Of a stretch of DNA of 64,000 nt, positions 21,465 to 29,472 are shown one piece after another (the first letter of the stretch is position 1; the number at the start of each line of letters is the position of its first letter). The notes under the pieces are model-generated. The model was not told the DNA's origin. It made no database searches and saw only the letters and a program-made list of their open reading frames with translations. Origin of the DNA: Actinomycetota bacterium (lineage in GTDB: Bacteria > Actinomycetota > Acidimicrobiia > Acidimicrobiales > Iamiaceae); NCBI GenBank assembly GCA_019639075.1, contig JAHBSO010000002.1, positions 248,001 through 312,000 of the forward strand, in the 5' to 3' direction. Both the position numbers and the translations under genes were made by a program.

Positions 21465-22324
21465 CGGAGGCCGGCTCGGCGTTCGGCGGACTCGACGGCG
21501 TTGCGGAAGAGCAGCGCGATGGTGGTCGGGCCGACGCCGCCGATGCGGGGGGTGATGGCGCCGGCGACCTCCTCGCAGCGCTCGTCGACGTCGGGCAGCA
21601 GCTTGCGGCCCTCGTAGCGGACACCGCCGCCGACCACCGTGACGCCGGGGGTCAGGTGCTCGGGCTGGAGGATGCCGGGCACCCCCGCGGCCGCGATCAC
21701 GATGTCGGCCCGCTTGGTGTACCTCGGCCAGTCGGGCACGCCGGTGTGCACGACCGTGACCGCGGCGTTGGCGGTGGGGCGCTTCTGCGACAGCAGGAGG
21801 GCGAGGGGGCGACCGAGGGTGGTGCCCCGACCGAGGATGCACACCTCTCGGCCGGACACCGGGATGTCGTAGTGCGCGAGCAGCGCCTCGATGCCGGCCG
21901 GCGTGCAGGGCACCGGACCGGGCATGCCGAGCGCGAGCCGCCCCATGTTCACGGGGTGGAGGCCGTCGACGTCCTTGTCGGGGTCGAGGGTCAGCAGCGC
22001 GGCGTCGAAGTCGATCTGGGGCGGGGTCGGGTGCTGGAGGAGGATCCCGTCGACGTCGTCGGCCTCGTTGAGGTCGCGGATCGCGGCCAGCACGTCGGCC
22101 TGGGTGGCGTCCTGGGGCAGGTGGTGGTGCGGCGAGGTGAAGCCGAGCGACTCGGCCTTCTCCATCTTCATCCGGATGTAGCCGGCGCTGGCCGAGTCGT
22201 CGCCGACGAGGATCGTGCCCAGCCCCGGACGGTGGCCAGCCGCGAGGAGGGCGTCGATGCGGGGGGCGAGGTCGGCGAACACGGCGTCGGCCACCGGGCC
22301 CCCGGGGAGCATGCGTGCGGTCAT
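21461..22324 (-). CDS. folD: bifunctional methylenetetrahydrofolate dehydrogenase/cyclohydrolase
   Basis: A 287-aa enzyme linking 5,10-methylene-THF and 10-formyl-THF. The catalytic SASAGYIRMKMEKAESLG region near residue 47 holds the conserved Tyr and, four residues on, Lys. GILLQHPTPP near residue 95, the DKDVDGLHPVN loop near residue 117, PCTPAGIEALL near residue 140 and the dinucleotide site GRGTTLGRP near residue 163 all match. The product 10-formyl-THF feeds PurN and PurH, which are encoded just upstream. It starts 13 nt after the purH stop with GGAGG in the gap. Confidence 0.97.
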   Translation of the reverse strand: MTARMLPGGPVADAVFADLAPRIDALLAAGHRPGLGTILVGDDSASAGYIRMKMEKAESLGFTSPHHHLPQDATQADVLAAIRDLNEADDVDGILLQHPTPPQIDFDAALLTLDPDKDVDGLHPVNMGRLALGMPGPVPCTPAGIEALLAHYDIPVSGREVCILGRGTTLGRPLALLLSQKRPTANAAVTVVHTGVPDWPRYTKRADIVIAAAGVPGILQPEHLTPGVTVVGGGVRYEGRKLLPDVDERCEEVAGAITPRIGGVGPTTIALLFRNAVESAERRAGLR

Positions 22325-22337
22325 CGCTGATCCTCCA

Positions 22338-23888
22338 TCAGTGCTTGAACTGGCGCTCGCCGGTGAACACCATGGCCACGCCGAGCTCGTTCGCCTTCGC
22401 GACGTTCTCGTCGTCCCGCACCGAGCCGCCGGGCTGCACGATCACGGCGACGCCGGCACCGGCCGCCGCCTCGATGCCGTCGGGGAAGGGGTAGAAGGCG
22501 TCGGAGGCGCAGGCCCCGCCCTCGGCCCGGCCGGCGGCCTTCGACGCGGCGATCTCGCCGGCCTCCACCCGGTTCTGCTGGCCGGCACCGATGCCCCACG
22601 CGACCCCGTCCTTGACCAGGACGATCGAGTTGGAGCTGGTGGCCGCGCAGATGCGGAAGGCGAGGGCCGCGTCGGCCAGCTCGGCCCCGGTGGGACGGCG
22701 CTCGGTGACGACCGTCCACTGGTCGGGGGTGGTGACCACCCGGTGCGGCTCCTGCACCAGCCAACCACCGGTGACCGGCCGGAGGTGCCGCGGGTTGGGC
22801 ACGGGCGGCTCGGCCTCGATGAGGCGGGTGTTCTTGCGCTTGGCCTGGAGCTGCTCGATCACGCCCGGCGCGTAGCCGGGGGCGATCACGAGGTCGGCCT
22901 GCGCCGCGGCCACCATCTCGGCCACGGTGTCGTCGTCGATGGGCTGGTTGAGGGCGACGATGCCACCGAAGGCCGAGCGGGGGTCGCACTCGAAGGCCAG
23001 GCGGTAGGCGTCGGCCAGGGTGTCGGCCACGGCCGCCCCGCAGGGGTTGGCGTGCTTAATGATCGCCACCGCCGGGCGCTCCGGCACGGTGCCACCCTGC
23101 GTGCCGAGGTCGTGGGCCAGCAGCCAGGCCGCGTCGGCGTCGAAGAGGTTGAGGTAGCTCAGGGCGACCCCGCCGTGCTGGACGGCCGTGGCCCACCAGG
23201 GCGAGGCGCCGTGGTCGCGGTAGAGCGCGGCGCGCTGGTGCGGGTTCTCGCCGTAGCGGAGCGTGCGGTCCTCCCGGGTAGCGGCCACGTGGAGCGTGGG
23301 CGGCAGGAGGTCGCCCTCGACCTGGTCGAACCAGGCGGTGACCGCCGCGTCGTAGGCCGCGGTGTGGGCGAACGCGGCCCGGGCGAGGCGACGGCGCGTG
23401 TCGGCGGTCAGCTCGCCCTGTTCGCGGATCTCGTCCAGCACGGTGCCGTAGTCGGACGGGTTGACCACCACGCCGACGTGGGTGTGGTTCTTGGCGGCGG
23501 CCCGCACGAGGGTCGGGCCGCCGATGTCGATCAGGTCCTCGGGGGTGGCGCCGTGGGCGAACTCCTGCTCGTCGGCGCCGAACGGGTAGAGGTTGCCGAC
23601 GACGAGGTCGATGGCGTCGATGCCGTACTGCTCCAGCTCGGCCACGTGGTGCGGGTTGTGGCGGTCGGCGAGGATCCCGCCGTGGATCTTCGGGTGGAGC
23701 GTGACGACCCGGTGCCCGAGGATCGCCGGGAACCCGGTCAGCTCGGCGGTGTCGGCGACGCGGAGCCCGGCGTCGCGCAGCGTCGAGGCGGTGCCGCCGC
23801 TCGAGACGAGGTCCCAGCCGAGGTCGGCGAGCCCTCGGGCGAGCTCGACCACACCGGTCTTGTCGTAGACGGAGATGAGCGCCCTCAT
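22338..23888 (-). CDS. purH: bifunctional AICAR transformylase / IMP cyclohydrolase
   Basis: A 516-aa enzyme doing the last two steps of IMP synthesis. The N-terminal cyclohydrolase domain starts ALISVYDKTG and contains LVSSGGTASTL and GHRVVTLHPKIHGG; the C-terminal transformylase domain has the catalytic KHANPCGAA near residue 260 and the SDAFYPFPDG and PGGSVRDDE segments near the end. Length is typical (about 520). It lies 124 bp after purN and 13 bp before folD, so cofactor supply and use are co-encoded. The purN-purH gap holds an extragenic repeat. Confidence 0.97.
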   Translation of the reverse strand: MRALISVYDKTGVVELARGLADLGWDLVSSGGTASTLRDAGLRVADTAELTGFPAILGHRVVTLHPKIHGGILADRHNPHHVAELEQYGIDAIDLVVGNLYPFGADEQEFAHGATPEDLIDIGGPTLVRAAAKNHTHVGVVVNPSDYGTVLDEIREQGELTADTRRRLARAAFAHTAAYDAAVTAWFDQVEGDLLPPTLHVAATREDRTLRYGENPHQRAALYRDHGASPWWATAVQHGGVALSYLNLFDADAAWLLAHDLGTQGGTVPERPAVAIIKHANPCGAAVADTLADAYRLAFECDPRSAFGGIVALNQPIDDDTVAEMVAAAQADLVIAPGYAPGVIEQLQAKRKNTRLIEAEPPVPNPRHLRPVTGGWLVQEPHRVVTTPDQWTVVTERRPTGAELADAALAFRICAATSSNSIVLVKDGVAWGIGAGQQNRVEAGEIAASKAAGRAEGGACASDAFYPFPDGIEAAAGAGVAVIVQPGGSVRDDENVAKANELGVAMVFTGERQFKH

Positions 23889-23956
23889 GGCGTTCGGTCC
23901 TTCCGGGTCGTCCCGGACGTCTCGGCGTCCGAGGGGTGGTGGTAGGCGGAGCGGAG

Positions 23957-23987
23957 CCTTTCGACTCGCTTCGCTCGCTCAAGGAAC
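23957..23987 (-). repeat. extragenic repeat copy in the purN-purH gap
   Basis: A 31-bp stretch starting (plus strand) CCTTTCGACTCGCTTCGC is the reverse complement of part of the 54-bp unit at 19447-19554. It lies inside an operon, so it would be transcribed and could fold. Confidence 0.8.
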
Positions 23988-24012
23988 GAGCAACACTTGC
24001 GGTGACGTGGGG

Positions 24013-24579
24013 TCACGCCGGGACCCGGCCCTGTTCGATGATGGCGCGGAGGGTGGCCGGGTAGAGACGGCGTTCCACCTGCTTGATCCGCTCGTGGAGC
24101 GTCTCCTCGGTGTCGTCGTCGCGCACCGGCACGACCTCCTGGGCGAGGATCGCCCCGGTGTCGACGTCGAGGCCGGCGAGGTGGATGGTGCAGCCGGTGG
24201 CCTCGACCCCCGCGTCGAGCGCGTCGCGCACCGCCCGCCAGCCCTTGAAGGCCGGCAGCAGCGACGGGTGGGTGTTGACCAGCCGACCGCCGAACGCCTC
24301 GTGCACCGGCTCGGAGAGGATCGTGCCGAAGCCGGCCATGGCGACCAGGTCCACCTCGTGGTCGCGCAGCGCCCGGACGATCTCGGTCGAGTACGCGTCG
24401 CGGTCGAAGTCGGCCCCGAAGGAGGGACGGGCCACGAGCTCGGTCGGGACCCCGGCGGCCCGGGCCACGTCGAGGCCGCCGCACGGACGGTCCGCGATCA
24501 CGACCGCGACCGGGATGTCGGCATCCAACATCGCGCGGAGGATCGTCCCCGTTCCCGACACCAGCACGGCCACTCGCAC
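24013..24579 (-). CDS. purN: phosphoribosylglycinamide formyltransferase
   Basis: A 188-aa enzyme transferring the formyl group of 10-formyl-THF to GAR in purine synthesis. VAVLVSGTGT at the N-terminus is the phosphate loop (usually SGxGSN; Thr-Ile replaces Ser-Asn here). The catalytic Asn and His are in VNTHPSLLPAFKG near residue 100 and the Asp in LDVDTGAI near residue 141. Start is GTG 24579, because a TAGCGT box ends 8 nt upstream; a longer frame to 24684 is non-conserved. It begins the purine/one-carbon operon. Confidence 0.93.
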   Translation of the reverse strand: MRVAVLVSGTGTILRAMLDADIPVAVVIADRPCGGLDVARAAGVPTELVARPSFGADFDRDAYSTEIVRALRDHEVDLVAMAGFGTILSEPVHEAFGGRLVNTHPSLLPAFKGWRAVRDALDAGVEATGCTIHLAGLDVDTGAILAQEVVPVRDDDTEETLHERIKQVERRLYPATLRAIIEQGRVPA

Positions 24580-24587
24580 GTGCCGGG

Positions 24588-24593
24588 ACGCTA
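24588..24593 (-). promoter_or_regulatory. -10 box TAGCGT of the purN operon (leaderless)
   Basis: TAGCGT on the minus strand, 8 nt before the purN GTG. Confidence 0.55.
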
Positions 24594-24687
24594 CCAGCCA
24601 CCGCGAGGACCCCGAACTGGTCGATCGTCTGCCGAAGACCGGCATCGACCTCGTCCCAAAAGCCCGACCTGGCCCGACCTGCATGGT

Positions 24688-24693
24688 TACGGT
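24688..24693 (+). promoter_or_regulatory. -10 box TACGGT upstream of the membrane-protein trio
   Basis: TACGGT, 41 nt before GTG 24735, divergent from the purN promoter. It would give a leader of about 34 nt containing AAGGAG. Confidence 0.4.
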
Positions 24694-24734
24694 GGTCGAC
24701 GACCTCCCGTCGCCTCCGAAGGAGCCTCCACAAC

Positions 24735-25226
24735 GTGAACGCCAGCCTGAAACCCAGCCAGATCGTGCTCATGGCCTCGGGCGCCGTGACCTTCATCTTC
24801 AGCTTCTTGGCCTTCCTGAAGTACGACTCCTTCGGCATCAGCAAGTCGTGGAACGCGTGGAGCGGCGAGGCCGGCACGCTCTTCCTCGCCACCTGGCCCG
24901 CCATCTTCGGGCTCGTCGTCGGCGGGCTGGTCGCGGCCGTCGCCTTCGGCAACGTGCAGTTGCCCGAGAAGGTGTTGACCTTCTCCTGGCCCCAGCTCTT
25001 CTTCATCCTCTCCGCGTTCAGCCTGCTCATCATGATCGGGTACCTGTTCGGCGGTGGCGTGGGCGACGGAGGGCCCGACAAGGGGATCGGCTTCTGGTTC
25101 ATGCTCCTCGGCAGCATCGGCCTGGTCGCCGGCTCGGTGATGGACCTGCTCGGCGTCGGCCCGCAGGAGGCGGTCGGTGGTGGCGGCGGTGGCGCTGCCC
25201 CCAACCAGCCGCCCAGCCCCTTCTGA
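24735..25226 (+). CDS. small four-helix membrane protein, paralog 1 of 3
   Basis: A 163-aa protein with about four hydrophobic helices. It opens PSQIVLMASGAVTFIFSFLA and has a last helix GFWFMLLGSIGLVAGSVMDLL, then a Gly/Pro-rich cytoplasmic-type tail ending PSPF. The same opening, last helix and final Pro-x-(P/A)-F residues recur in the next two genes, so the trio arose by tandem duplication. No known family or catalytic residue is recognised. GTG 24735 has AAGGAG upstream, though at a long 12-nt spacing. Confidence 0.7.
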   Translation: MNASLKPSQIVLMASGAVTFIFSFLAFLKYDSFGISKSWNAWSGEAGTLFLATWPAIFGLVVGGLVAAVAFGNVQLPEKVLTFSWPQLFFILSAFSLLIMIGYLFGGGVGDGGPDKGIGFWFMLLGSIGLVAGSVMDLLGVGPQEAVGGGGGGAAPNQPPSPF

Positions 25227-25337
25227 CCCGACCGTCCCTCGAACGACGTCCGGTGCCGGCCCTCGGGCCGGCACCGACGCGTCCGGGCGCTCCACGCGCG
25301 ACGATGTCCGAATTCGAAGTCAAGACAGGAGCGGTAG

Positions 25338-25763
25338 GTGGACGACGTCAGACCGAGCCAGTGGCTGATCCTCATCTCGGGAGCGCTGCTGTTCGCGTTC
25401 TCGTTCATGGAGGTGTTCAAGGACTCCGACAACGCCTGGAAGGACATCGGAACGCTCACGATGCCGGCCATCTTCGGGCTCATCGCGGCGATCGCGACGG
25501 CGGCGACGGTGTTCGGGAAGGCCAAGCTCCCCGACGACGTGCTGACCTTCTCGTTCGCGCAGATCCTGGTCGTGCTCGCGTTCACCTCGGTCCTGATCGA
25601 GATCGGGGCCGTGGGCATGGGTCTCTTCAGCGACGTCTTCGACGCCGCCGCCGGAGCGTGGCTGTCCGCGCTCGCCGCCATCGGGCTCCTGATGGGCACC
25701 GTGATGGAGCAGGAGGGCGGTCCGACCCGCGCCGCCGCCTCCACGCCGCCGAGCCCGTTCTGA
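25338..25763 (+). CDS. small four-helix membrane protein, paralog 2 of 3
   Basis: A 141-aa protein with the shared layout: PSQWLILISGALLFAFSF at the start, a helix with TMPAIFGLIAAIATAA matching TWPAIFGLVVGG of paralog 1, the PDDVLTFSFAQI loop matching PEKVLTFSWPQL, a last helix and a tail ending PSPF. It lacks the acidic/Gly loop seen before helix 4 in paralog 1. AGGAG lies 8 nt before GTG 25338. It is probably co-transcribed with its neighbours (17 nt to the next gene). Confidence 0.7.
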   Translation: MDDVRPSQWLILISGALLFAFSFMEVFKDSDNAWKDIGTLTMPAIFGLIAAIATAATVFGKAKLPDDVLTFSFAQILVVLAFTSVLIEIGAVGMGLFSDVFDAAAGAWLSALAAIGLLMGTVMEQEGGPTRAAASTPPSPF

Positions 25764-25779
25764 GAAGGAGGACGATCAG

Positions 25780-26385
25780 ATGAACCTCCGTCCAGGACAG
25801 ATCGTGATCCTCGCCGCCGGGCTGGTGCTCGTGATCTTCAGCTTCCTCACCTTCATCGAGGTCGACAGCGGTGAGGCCGACGGCCTCGACTCGCAGTGCG
25901 ACCAGATCGCCGATGTCGACCGGTCCGACCTGCCCGAGGAGTACCAGGACGACTACGACCAGGCCATCGCCGCGTGCGACGTCCTCGACGGTGCATCCGC
26001 GTGGAACATGGACTTCGGCTTCCCGTTGTTCACGTGGCCCGCGCTGATCGCCCTCGCCGTGGCCGGCATCGCCGCCGCCGACGCCTTCACCAACTTCGAC
26101 CCGCCCGAGGTGGCCGGGTTCGCCGCGCCACAGCTCCTCGCCGGCCTGGCGTTCTCCGGCGCACTGATCATGGTCGGGTTCCTGATCATGGGGCCCGACG
26201 AGGGCATGTCGTGGGGGATCGGGTTCTGGTTCATGCTGCTCGGAGCACTCGCGCTCCTCGCCGGGACCCTGATGGAGCTCCTCCAAGGGCCGGCAGGGAC
26301 GGTGCGCACCGCCGGGCCCCAGCCAGGCTTCGGCACCCCGCCCGGTCCGCCGCCTCCACCCGGGCCGGACCCGACCGCGTTCTGA
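25780..26385 (+). CDS. small four-helix membrane protein, paralog 3 of 3
   Basis: A 201-aa member of the trio. It begins RPGQIVILAAGLVLVIFSFL and ends with a GFWFMLLGALALLAGTLMELL helix and a Pro-rich tail finishing PTAF. Between helices 1 and 2 it carries an extra loop of about 50 acidic residues with two cysteines (QCDQ and AACDV), likely outside the cell and possibly disulfide-bonded. AAGGAGG precedes ATG 25780 at ideal spacing. The gene converges on the sulfotransferase gene. Confidence 0.7.
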   Translation: MNLRPGQIVILAAGLVLVIFSFLTFIEVDSGEADGLDSQCDQIADVDRSDLPEEYQDDYDQAIAACDVLDGASAWNMDFGFPLFTWPALIALAVAGIAAADAFTNFDPPEVAGFAAPQLLAGLAFSGALIMVGFLIMGPDEGMSWGIGFWFMLLGALALLAGTLMELLQGPAGTVRTAGPQPGFGTPPGPPPPPGPDPTAF

Positions 26386-26416
26386 GGTCGCAGCGGGCGG
26401 GATCGAACCGCTCGGG

Positions 26417-27211
26417 TCAGCGGCGGCGGGAGGCCACGAGCCGCTCGGCGGCCGCGTAGAACTCGACGTCGGCCGCGCTGTCCTCGGCGATCCGTCGGCG
26501 CAGCGCCTCCGGGACCGGCGCCGCGTTGGAGGTGATCCGGCGACGGTGCATCGAGCGGATCCTCCACCCATGGCGGGTGCGGAGCTCCTCGAGCAGCTCG
26601 CCGTAGGACGACTGGAGGCCGACCAGCTCGACCGAACCCAGGTTGTCGATCGCCCTGCGCAGTCGCTCGTCGTCCACGTCCCGGTGGACGAACTGCGGGG
26701 AGTCGAGCGCTTCGGCACCACGGCCGGGGAAGAACGCATCGATCTGGGACGCGGTCTCGACCAGTTCTTCCTCGGTGAGGGCGAACTGGCGGACCTGGTA
26801 GTTCTGCACGAGGGACCACCGGCCCTCGTGGTGCTCGTAGAGCTCCTCGAGCGACCGGGGCTCGGGCCCGTCGCTGCCCTGGATCTGCTTGAGCGCCGAG
26901 ATGGCGCGCTCGACGGGCTCGCGCAGGAAGGCGATCGTCACGTCGGGTCGGACGATGTCGACCGCGAGGTACGGGAGGTGCCCGGCGAACATCGTGGGAC
27001 GGGGACGACGGGCCACGCCCTCCCGGAGCACCCGCATCGACCGGTACCGCCCGTCCGCGGTCTCGAGGTCGCGCGGGCCGTCCTCGGGCGGCCACCGGTC
27101 CTCGGGCGCGAAGTTGTCGGCGATGTGCTCGAGGAACGACGTCCCGCCCGTCTTCATGAGGTGGAGGAAGAAGTACGTCTCCCCCGCTCTCGGTCCCCCC
27201 CGTTCGGTCAC
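26417..27211 (-). CDS. sulfotransferase family protein, coupled to sucD
   Basis: A 264-aa cytosolic PAPS-dependent sulfotransferase candidate. The 5'-phosphosulfate loop is FFLHLMKTGGTSFLEH near residue 15, and the 3'-phosphate motif is FLREPVERAISALKQI near residue 93. WSLVQNYQVRQFAL near residue 131 also occurs in the second sulfotransferase at 30028, showing paralogy. The acceptor is unknown; related enzymes modify envelope sugars. Its GTG overlaps the sucD stop codon (GTGA), so it is translated behind the TCA gene, an odd pairing. Start supported by that overlap. Confidence 0.75.
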   Translation of the reverse strand: MTERGGPRAGETYFFLHLMKTGGTSFLEHIADNFAPEDRWPPEDGPRDLETADGRYRSMRVLREGVARRPRPTMFAGHLPYLAVDIVRPDVTIAFLREPVERAISALKQIQGSDGPEPRSLEELYEHHEGRWSLVQNYQVRQFALTEEELVETASQIDAFFPGRGAEALDSPQFVHRDVDDERLRRAIDNLGSVELVGLQSSYGELLEELRTRHGWRIRSMHRRRITSNAAPVPEALRRRIAEDSAADVEFYAAAERLVASRRR

Positions 27212-28098
27212 AAGCCGAGTGACCTCACGATCTCGACCATGAGCTCGCCGGCCTCCGTCGGGTTCTGGCCCACCTTCACACCCGCGGCCTCGAGGGCCTC
27301 CATCTTCGCCGCCGCAGTGCCCTTGCCGCCCGAGACGATGGCGCCGGCGTGGCCCATCTTCTTGCCGGGAGGCGCGGTGACGCCCGCGATGTAGGCCGAG
27401 ACCGGCTTGGTCATCTTGTTCTTGATGAACTCGGCGGCCTCCTCCTCGGCCGAGCCGCCGATCTCACCGATCAGCATCACGGCCTTGGTCTCGGGATCGG
27501 CCTCGAACGCCTCCAGGCAGTCGATGAACGACGTGCCGGGGACCGGGTCGCCACCGATGCCGACGCAGGTGGTGACGCCGATGTCCTGGAGCTTCAGCTC
27601 GTAGAGCGCCTGGTAGGTGAGCGTGCCGGAGCGGCTCACGATGCCGACCGGGCCACCGGCCTTGGCGATCTCGCCGGCGGTGATGCCGATGTTGGCCTTG
27701 CCGGGGCTGATGATGCCCGGGCAGTTCGGGCCGAGGATGCGGGTGTTCGGGTAGTCCCGCTTCACCTTGTTGAAGAAGTAGGCCTCGTCCTGGGCGGGCA
27801 CGCCCTCGGTGATGACCACGACCAGCTCCATGCCGGCCTCGGCCGCCTCGAGGACCGCGGCCTTCACGCCGGGCGCCGGGATGAAGACGCACGACACCGT
27901 GGCACCGGTGGCCTCCTTGGCCTCGGCGACCGTGGCGTAGACGGGGATGCCGTCCACGTCGGTCCCGGCCTTCTTCGGGTTGACGCCGGCCACCACCTGG
28001 GTGCCGTAGTCGCGGTTGCGCAGGCCGTAGAACCGGCCCTGCGAACCGGTGAGGCCCTGGTAGAGGACCTTGGTGTTCTCGTCGACGAAGATCGCCAT
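27208..28098 (-). CDS. sucD: succinyl-CoA synthetase alpha subunit
   Basis: A 296-aa subunit that binds CoA and carries the phosphohistidine. CoA-site segments LYQGLTGSQGRFYG near residue 10 and FIPAPGVKAAVLEA near residue 92, GPNCPGIISPG near residue 124 and the active-site His in MGHAGAIVSGGKGTA near residue 248 are all present. With sucC it interconverts succinyl-CoA and succinate with ATP or GTP formation. It follows sucC by 22 nt and overlaps the sulfotransferase start by 4 nt. Confidence 0.97.
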   Translation of the reverse strand: MAIFVDENTKVLYQGLTGSQGRFYGLRNRDYGTQVVAGVNPKKAGTDVDGIPVYATVAEAKEATGATVSCVFIPAPGVKAAVLEAAEAGMELVVVITEGVPAQDEAYFFNKVKRDYPNTRILGPNCPGIISPGKANIGITAGEIAKAGGPVGIVSRSGTLTYQALYELKLQDIGVTTCVGIGGDPVPGTSFIDCLEAFEADPETKAVMLIGEIGGSAEEEAAEFIKNKMTKPVSAYIAGVTAPPGKKMGHAGAIVSGGKGTAAAKMEALEAAGVKVGQNPTEAGELMVEIVRSLGL

Positions 28099-28120
28099 CG
28101 TTCTCTCGTTCCTTCCGGGC

Positions 28121-29260
28121 TTACTTCGCGAGCTCGACGGCGGTCTTGGCCGCCTCGATCATCGTGGGCTTGGACTGGAGCTTCTCCGACTCGTGGTCGG
28201 CGAGGATCGCCCGACCCTCCGCCGCGTTGGTGCCGTCGATGCGGATCACGATCGGGGCGTCGATCTGCACCCGCCCGAGGGCGGTGACGATGCCGTTGGC
28301 GACCTCGTCGCCCTTGGTGATGCCACCGAAGATGTTGATGAAGATCGACTTCACGTTCGGGTCGTTGTTGATGACCTCGAGCGCACCGGCCATGACCTCG
28401 GCGTTGGCGCCGCCGCCGATGTCGAGGAAGTTGGCGGGGCTGCCGCCGACCTGGTTGACGATGTCGACGGTCGACATGGCGAGGCCGGCGCCGTTGGCGA
28501 TGACGCCGACGGAGCCGTCGAGGCCGACGTACTGGAGACCCTTGTCGTGGGCGGCCTGCTCGCGCTCGTCACGCACCTGGGTGGCGTCGTAGACGTCCCA
28601 TCCCTCGTGGCGGAACTCGGCGTTGCCGTCGAGGGTGACCTTCGCGTCGAGCGCGTGCACCTCGCCGGTGGGCTTGAGGATCAGCGGGTTGATCTCGCAG
28701 AGGTCGGCGTCGCCGTCGACGTAGGCACGGTAGAGCTTGAGGAGGATGTCGACGGCACCCTCGGTGGCGTCGGGGTTCAGCTTCGCGGCCGACACCCAGG
28801 CCCGACAGGCCTCCTCGCTCAGGCCGTCGACCGGGTCGATCCAGATCTTGGCGATCGCATCGGGGTCGGTCTCGGCCACGGCCTCGATCTCGACGCCGCC
28901 CTGGGCCGACAGCATGCCGAGGTGCTTCTTGGCGGCACGGTCGAGCGTGAAGCTGGCGTAGTACTCCTCGGCGATGTCGGAGGCGAACTCGACCCAGATC
29001 GTCTTGACGACGTGGCCCTTGATGTCGAGGCCGAGGATGTTGCCGGCGTGCTCGCGGACCTCGTCGGCATTCGCTGCCAGCTTCACGCCGCCGGCCTTGC
29101 CGCGCCCGCCGACGTGGACCTGGGCCTTGATCACCACCGGGTAGCCGATGCGCTCGGCGGCGGCGACGGCGTCGTCCACGGTGGTGACGGCCTCGCCCGG
29201 CGACACCGGGATGCCGAAGCCCGCGAAGAACTGCTTTCCTTGGTACTCGAGAAGGTCCAT
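28121..29260 (-). CDS. sucC: succinyl-CoA synthetase beta subunit
   Basis: A 379-aa ATP-grasp subunit. It begins MDLLEYQGKQFFAGFGIP and has VIKAQVHVGGRGKAGGVK near residue 44, CEINPLIL near residue 190 (metal site), NGAGLAMSTVDIVN near residue 256 and FINIFGGITKGDEVA near residue 310. Length is normal. AGGAG sits 7 nt before ATG 29260. A 126-nt leader carries a 33-codon ORF that ends 17 nt before the start codon, so translation of sucCD may depend on it. Confidence 0.97.
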   Translation of the reverse strand: MDLLEYQGKQFFAGFGIPVSPGEAVTTVDDAVAAAERIGYPVVIKAQVHVGGRGKAGGVKLAANADEVREHAGNILGLDIKGHVVKTIWVEFASDIAEEYYASFTLDRAAKKHLGMLSAQGGVEIEAVAETDPDAIAKIWIDPVDGLSEEACRAWVSAAKLNPDATEGAVDILLKLYRAYVDGDADLCEINPLILKPTGEVHALDAKVTLDGNAEFRHEGWDVYDATQVRDEREQAAHDKGLQYVGLDGSVGVIANGAGLAMSTVDIVNQVGGSPANFLDIGGGANAEVMAGALEVINNDPNVKSIFINIFGGITKGDEVANGIVTALGRVQIDAPIVIRIDGTNAAEGRAILADHESEKLQSKPTMIEAAKTAVELAK

Positions 29261-29277
29261 CCGGACTCCTGGGTTCG

Positions 29278-29379
29278 CTACGGGGCGGCGGAGCCCGGTC
29301 GCCGGGCCACGGTCGCCGCTTGGGTCGTGGGACGACGGACGGCGCGCTCGGTGGCAGCGACTCGTCGGCGGTTCTCCAC
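29278..29379 (-). CDS. leaderless upstream ORF of 33 codons before sucC
   Basis: It runs from GTG 29379, exactly 7 nt after the TAGTAT box, to TAG at 29278-29280. The peptide begins MENRRRVAATERAVRR and is Arg-rich. It stops 17 nt short of the sucC ATG, leaving the sucC Shine-Dalgarno free. The spacing is that of a leaderless gene, so transcripts made here should be translated from their first base. No homologue is known to me; it could be a leader peptide or only a landing ORF. Confidence 0.4.
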   Translation of the reverse strand: MENRRRVAATERAVRRPTTQAATVARRPGSAAP

Positions 29380-29385
29380 GGCAGG

Positions 29386-29392
29386 GATACTA
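29386..29392. promoter_or_regulatory. shared bidirectional -10 element GATACTA
   Basis: Read rightward it gives GATACT, 6 nt before GTG 29398. Read leftward it gives TAGTAT, 7 nt before GTG 29379. One near-symmetric AT-rich heptamer would thus set both divergent leaderless starts. Confidence 0.5.
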
Positions 29393-29397
29393 GGCAG

Positions 29398-29472
29398 GTG
29401 TCCGAGACGTCTCCCCATCCGCTCCCGCCCACCGCAGCACCGGTCCCACCCGGGCGACCGGTCGCCCCGTGA
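29398..29472 (+). CDS. proline-rich leaderless upstream ORF of 24 codons
   Basis: From GTG 29398 to a TGA that overlaps the next gene's GTG as GTGA. The peptide starts MSETSPHPLPPT, with 9 prolines among 24 residues and two PP pairs. Spacing to the -10 element is that of a leaderless start. Stalling at PP pairs (relieved by EF-P) or simple coupling are possible roles. No Shine-Dalgarno stands before the downstream GTG, so the overlap may be its only ribosome source. Confidence 0.4.
   Translation: MSETSPHPLPPTAAPVPPGRPVAP

Noticed and set aside
22215..23945. 576-codon plus-strand frame opposite purH
   Set aside because: Antisense shadow of purH.
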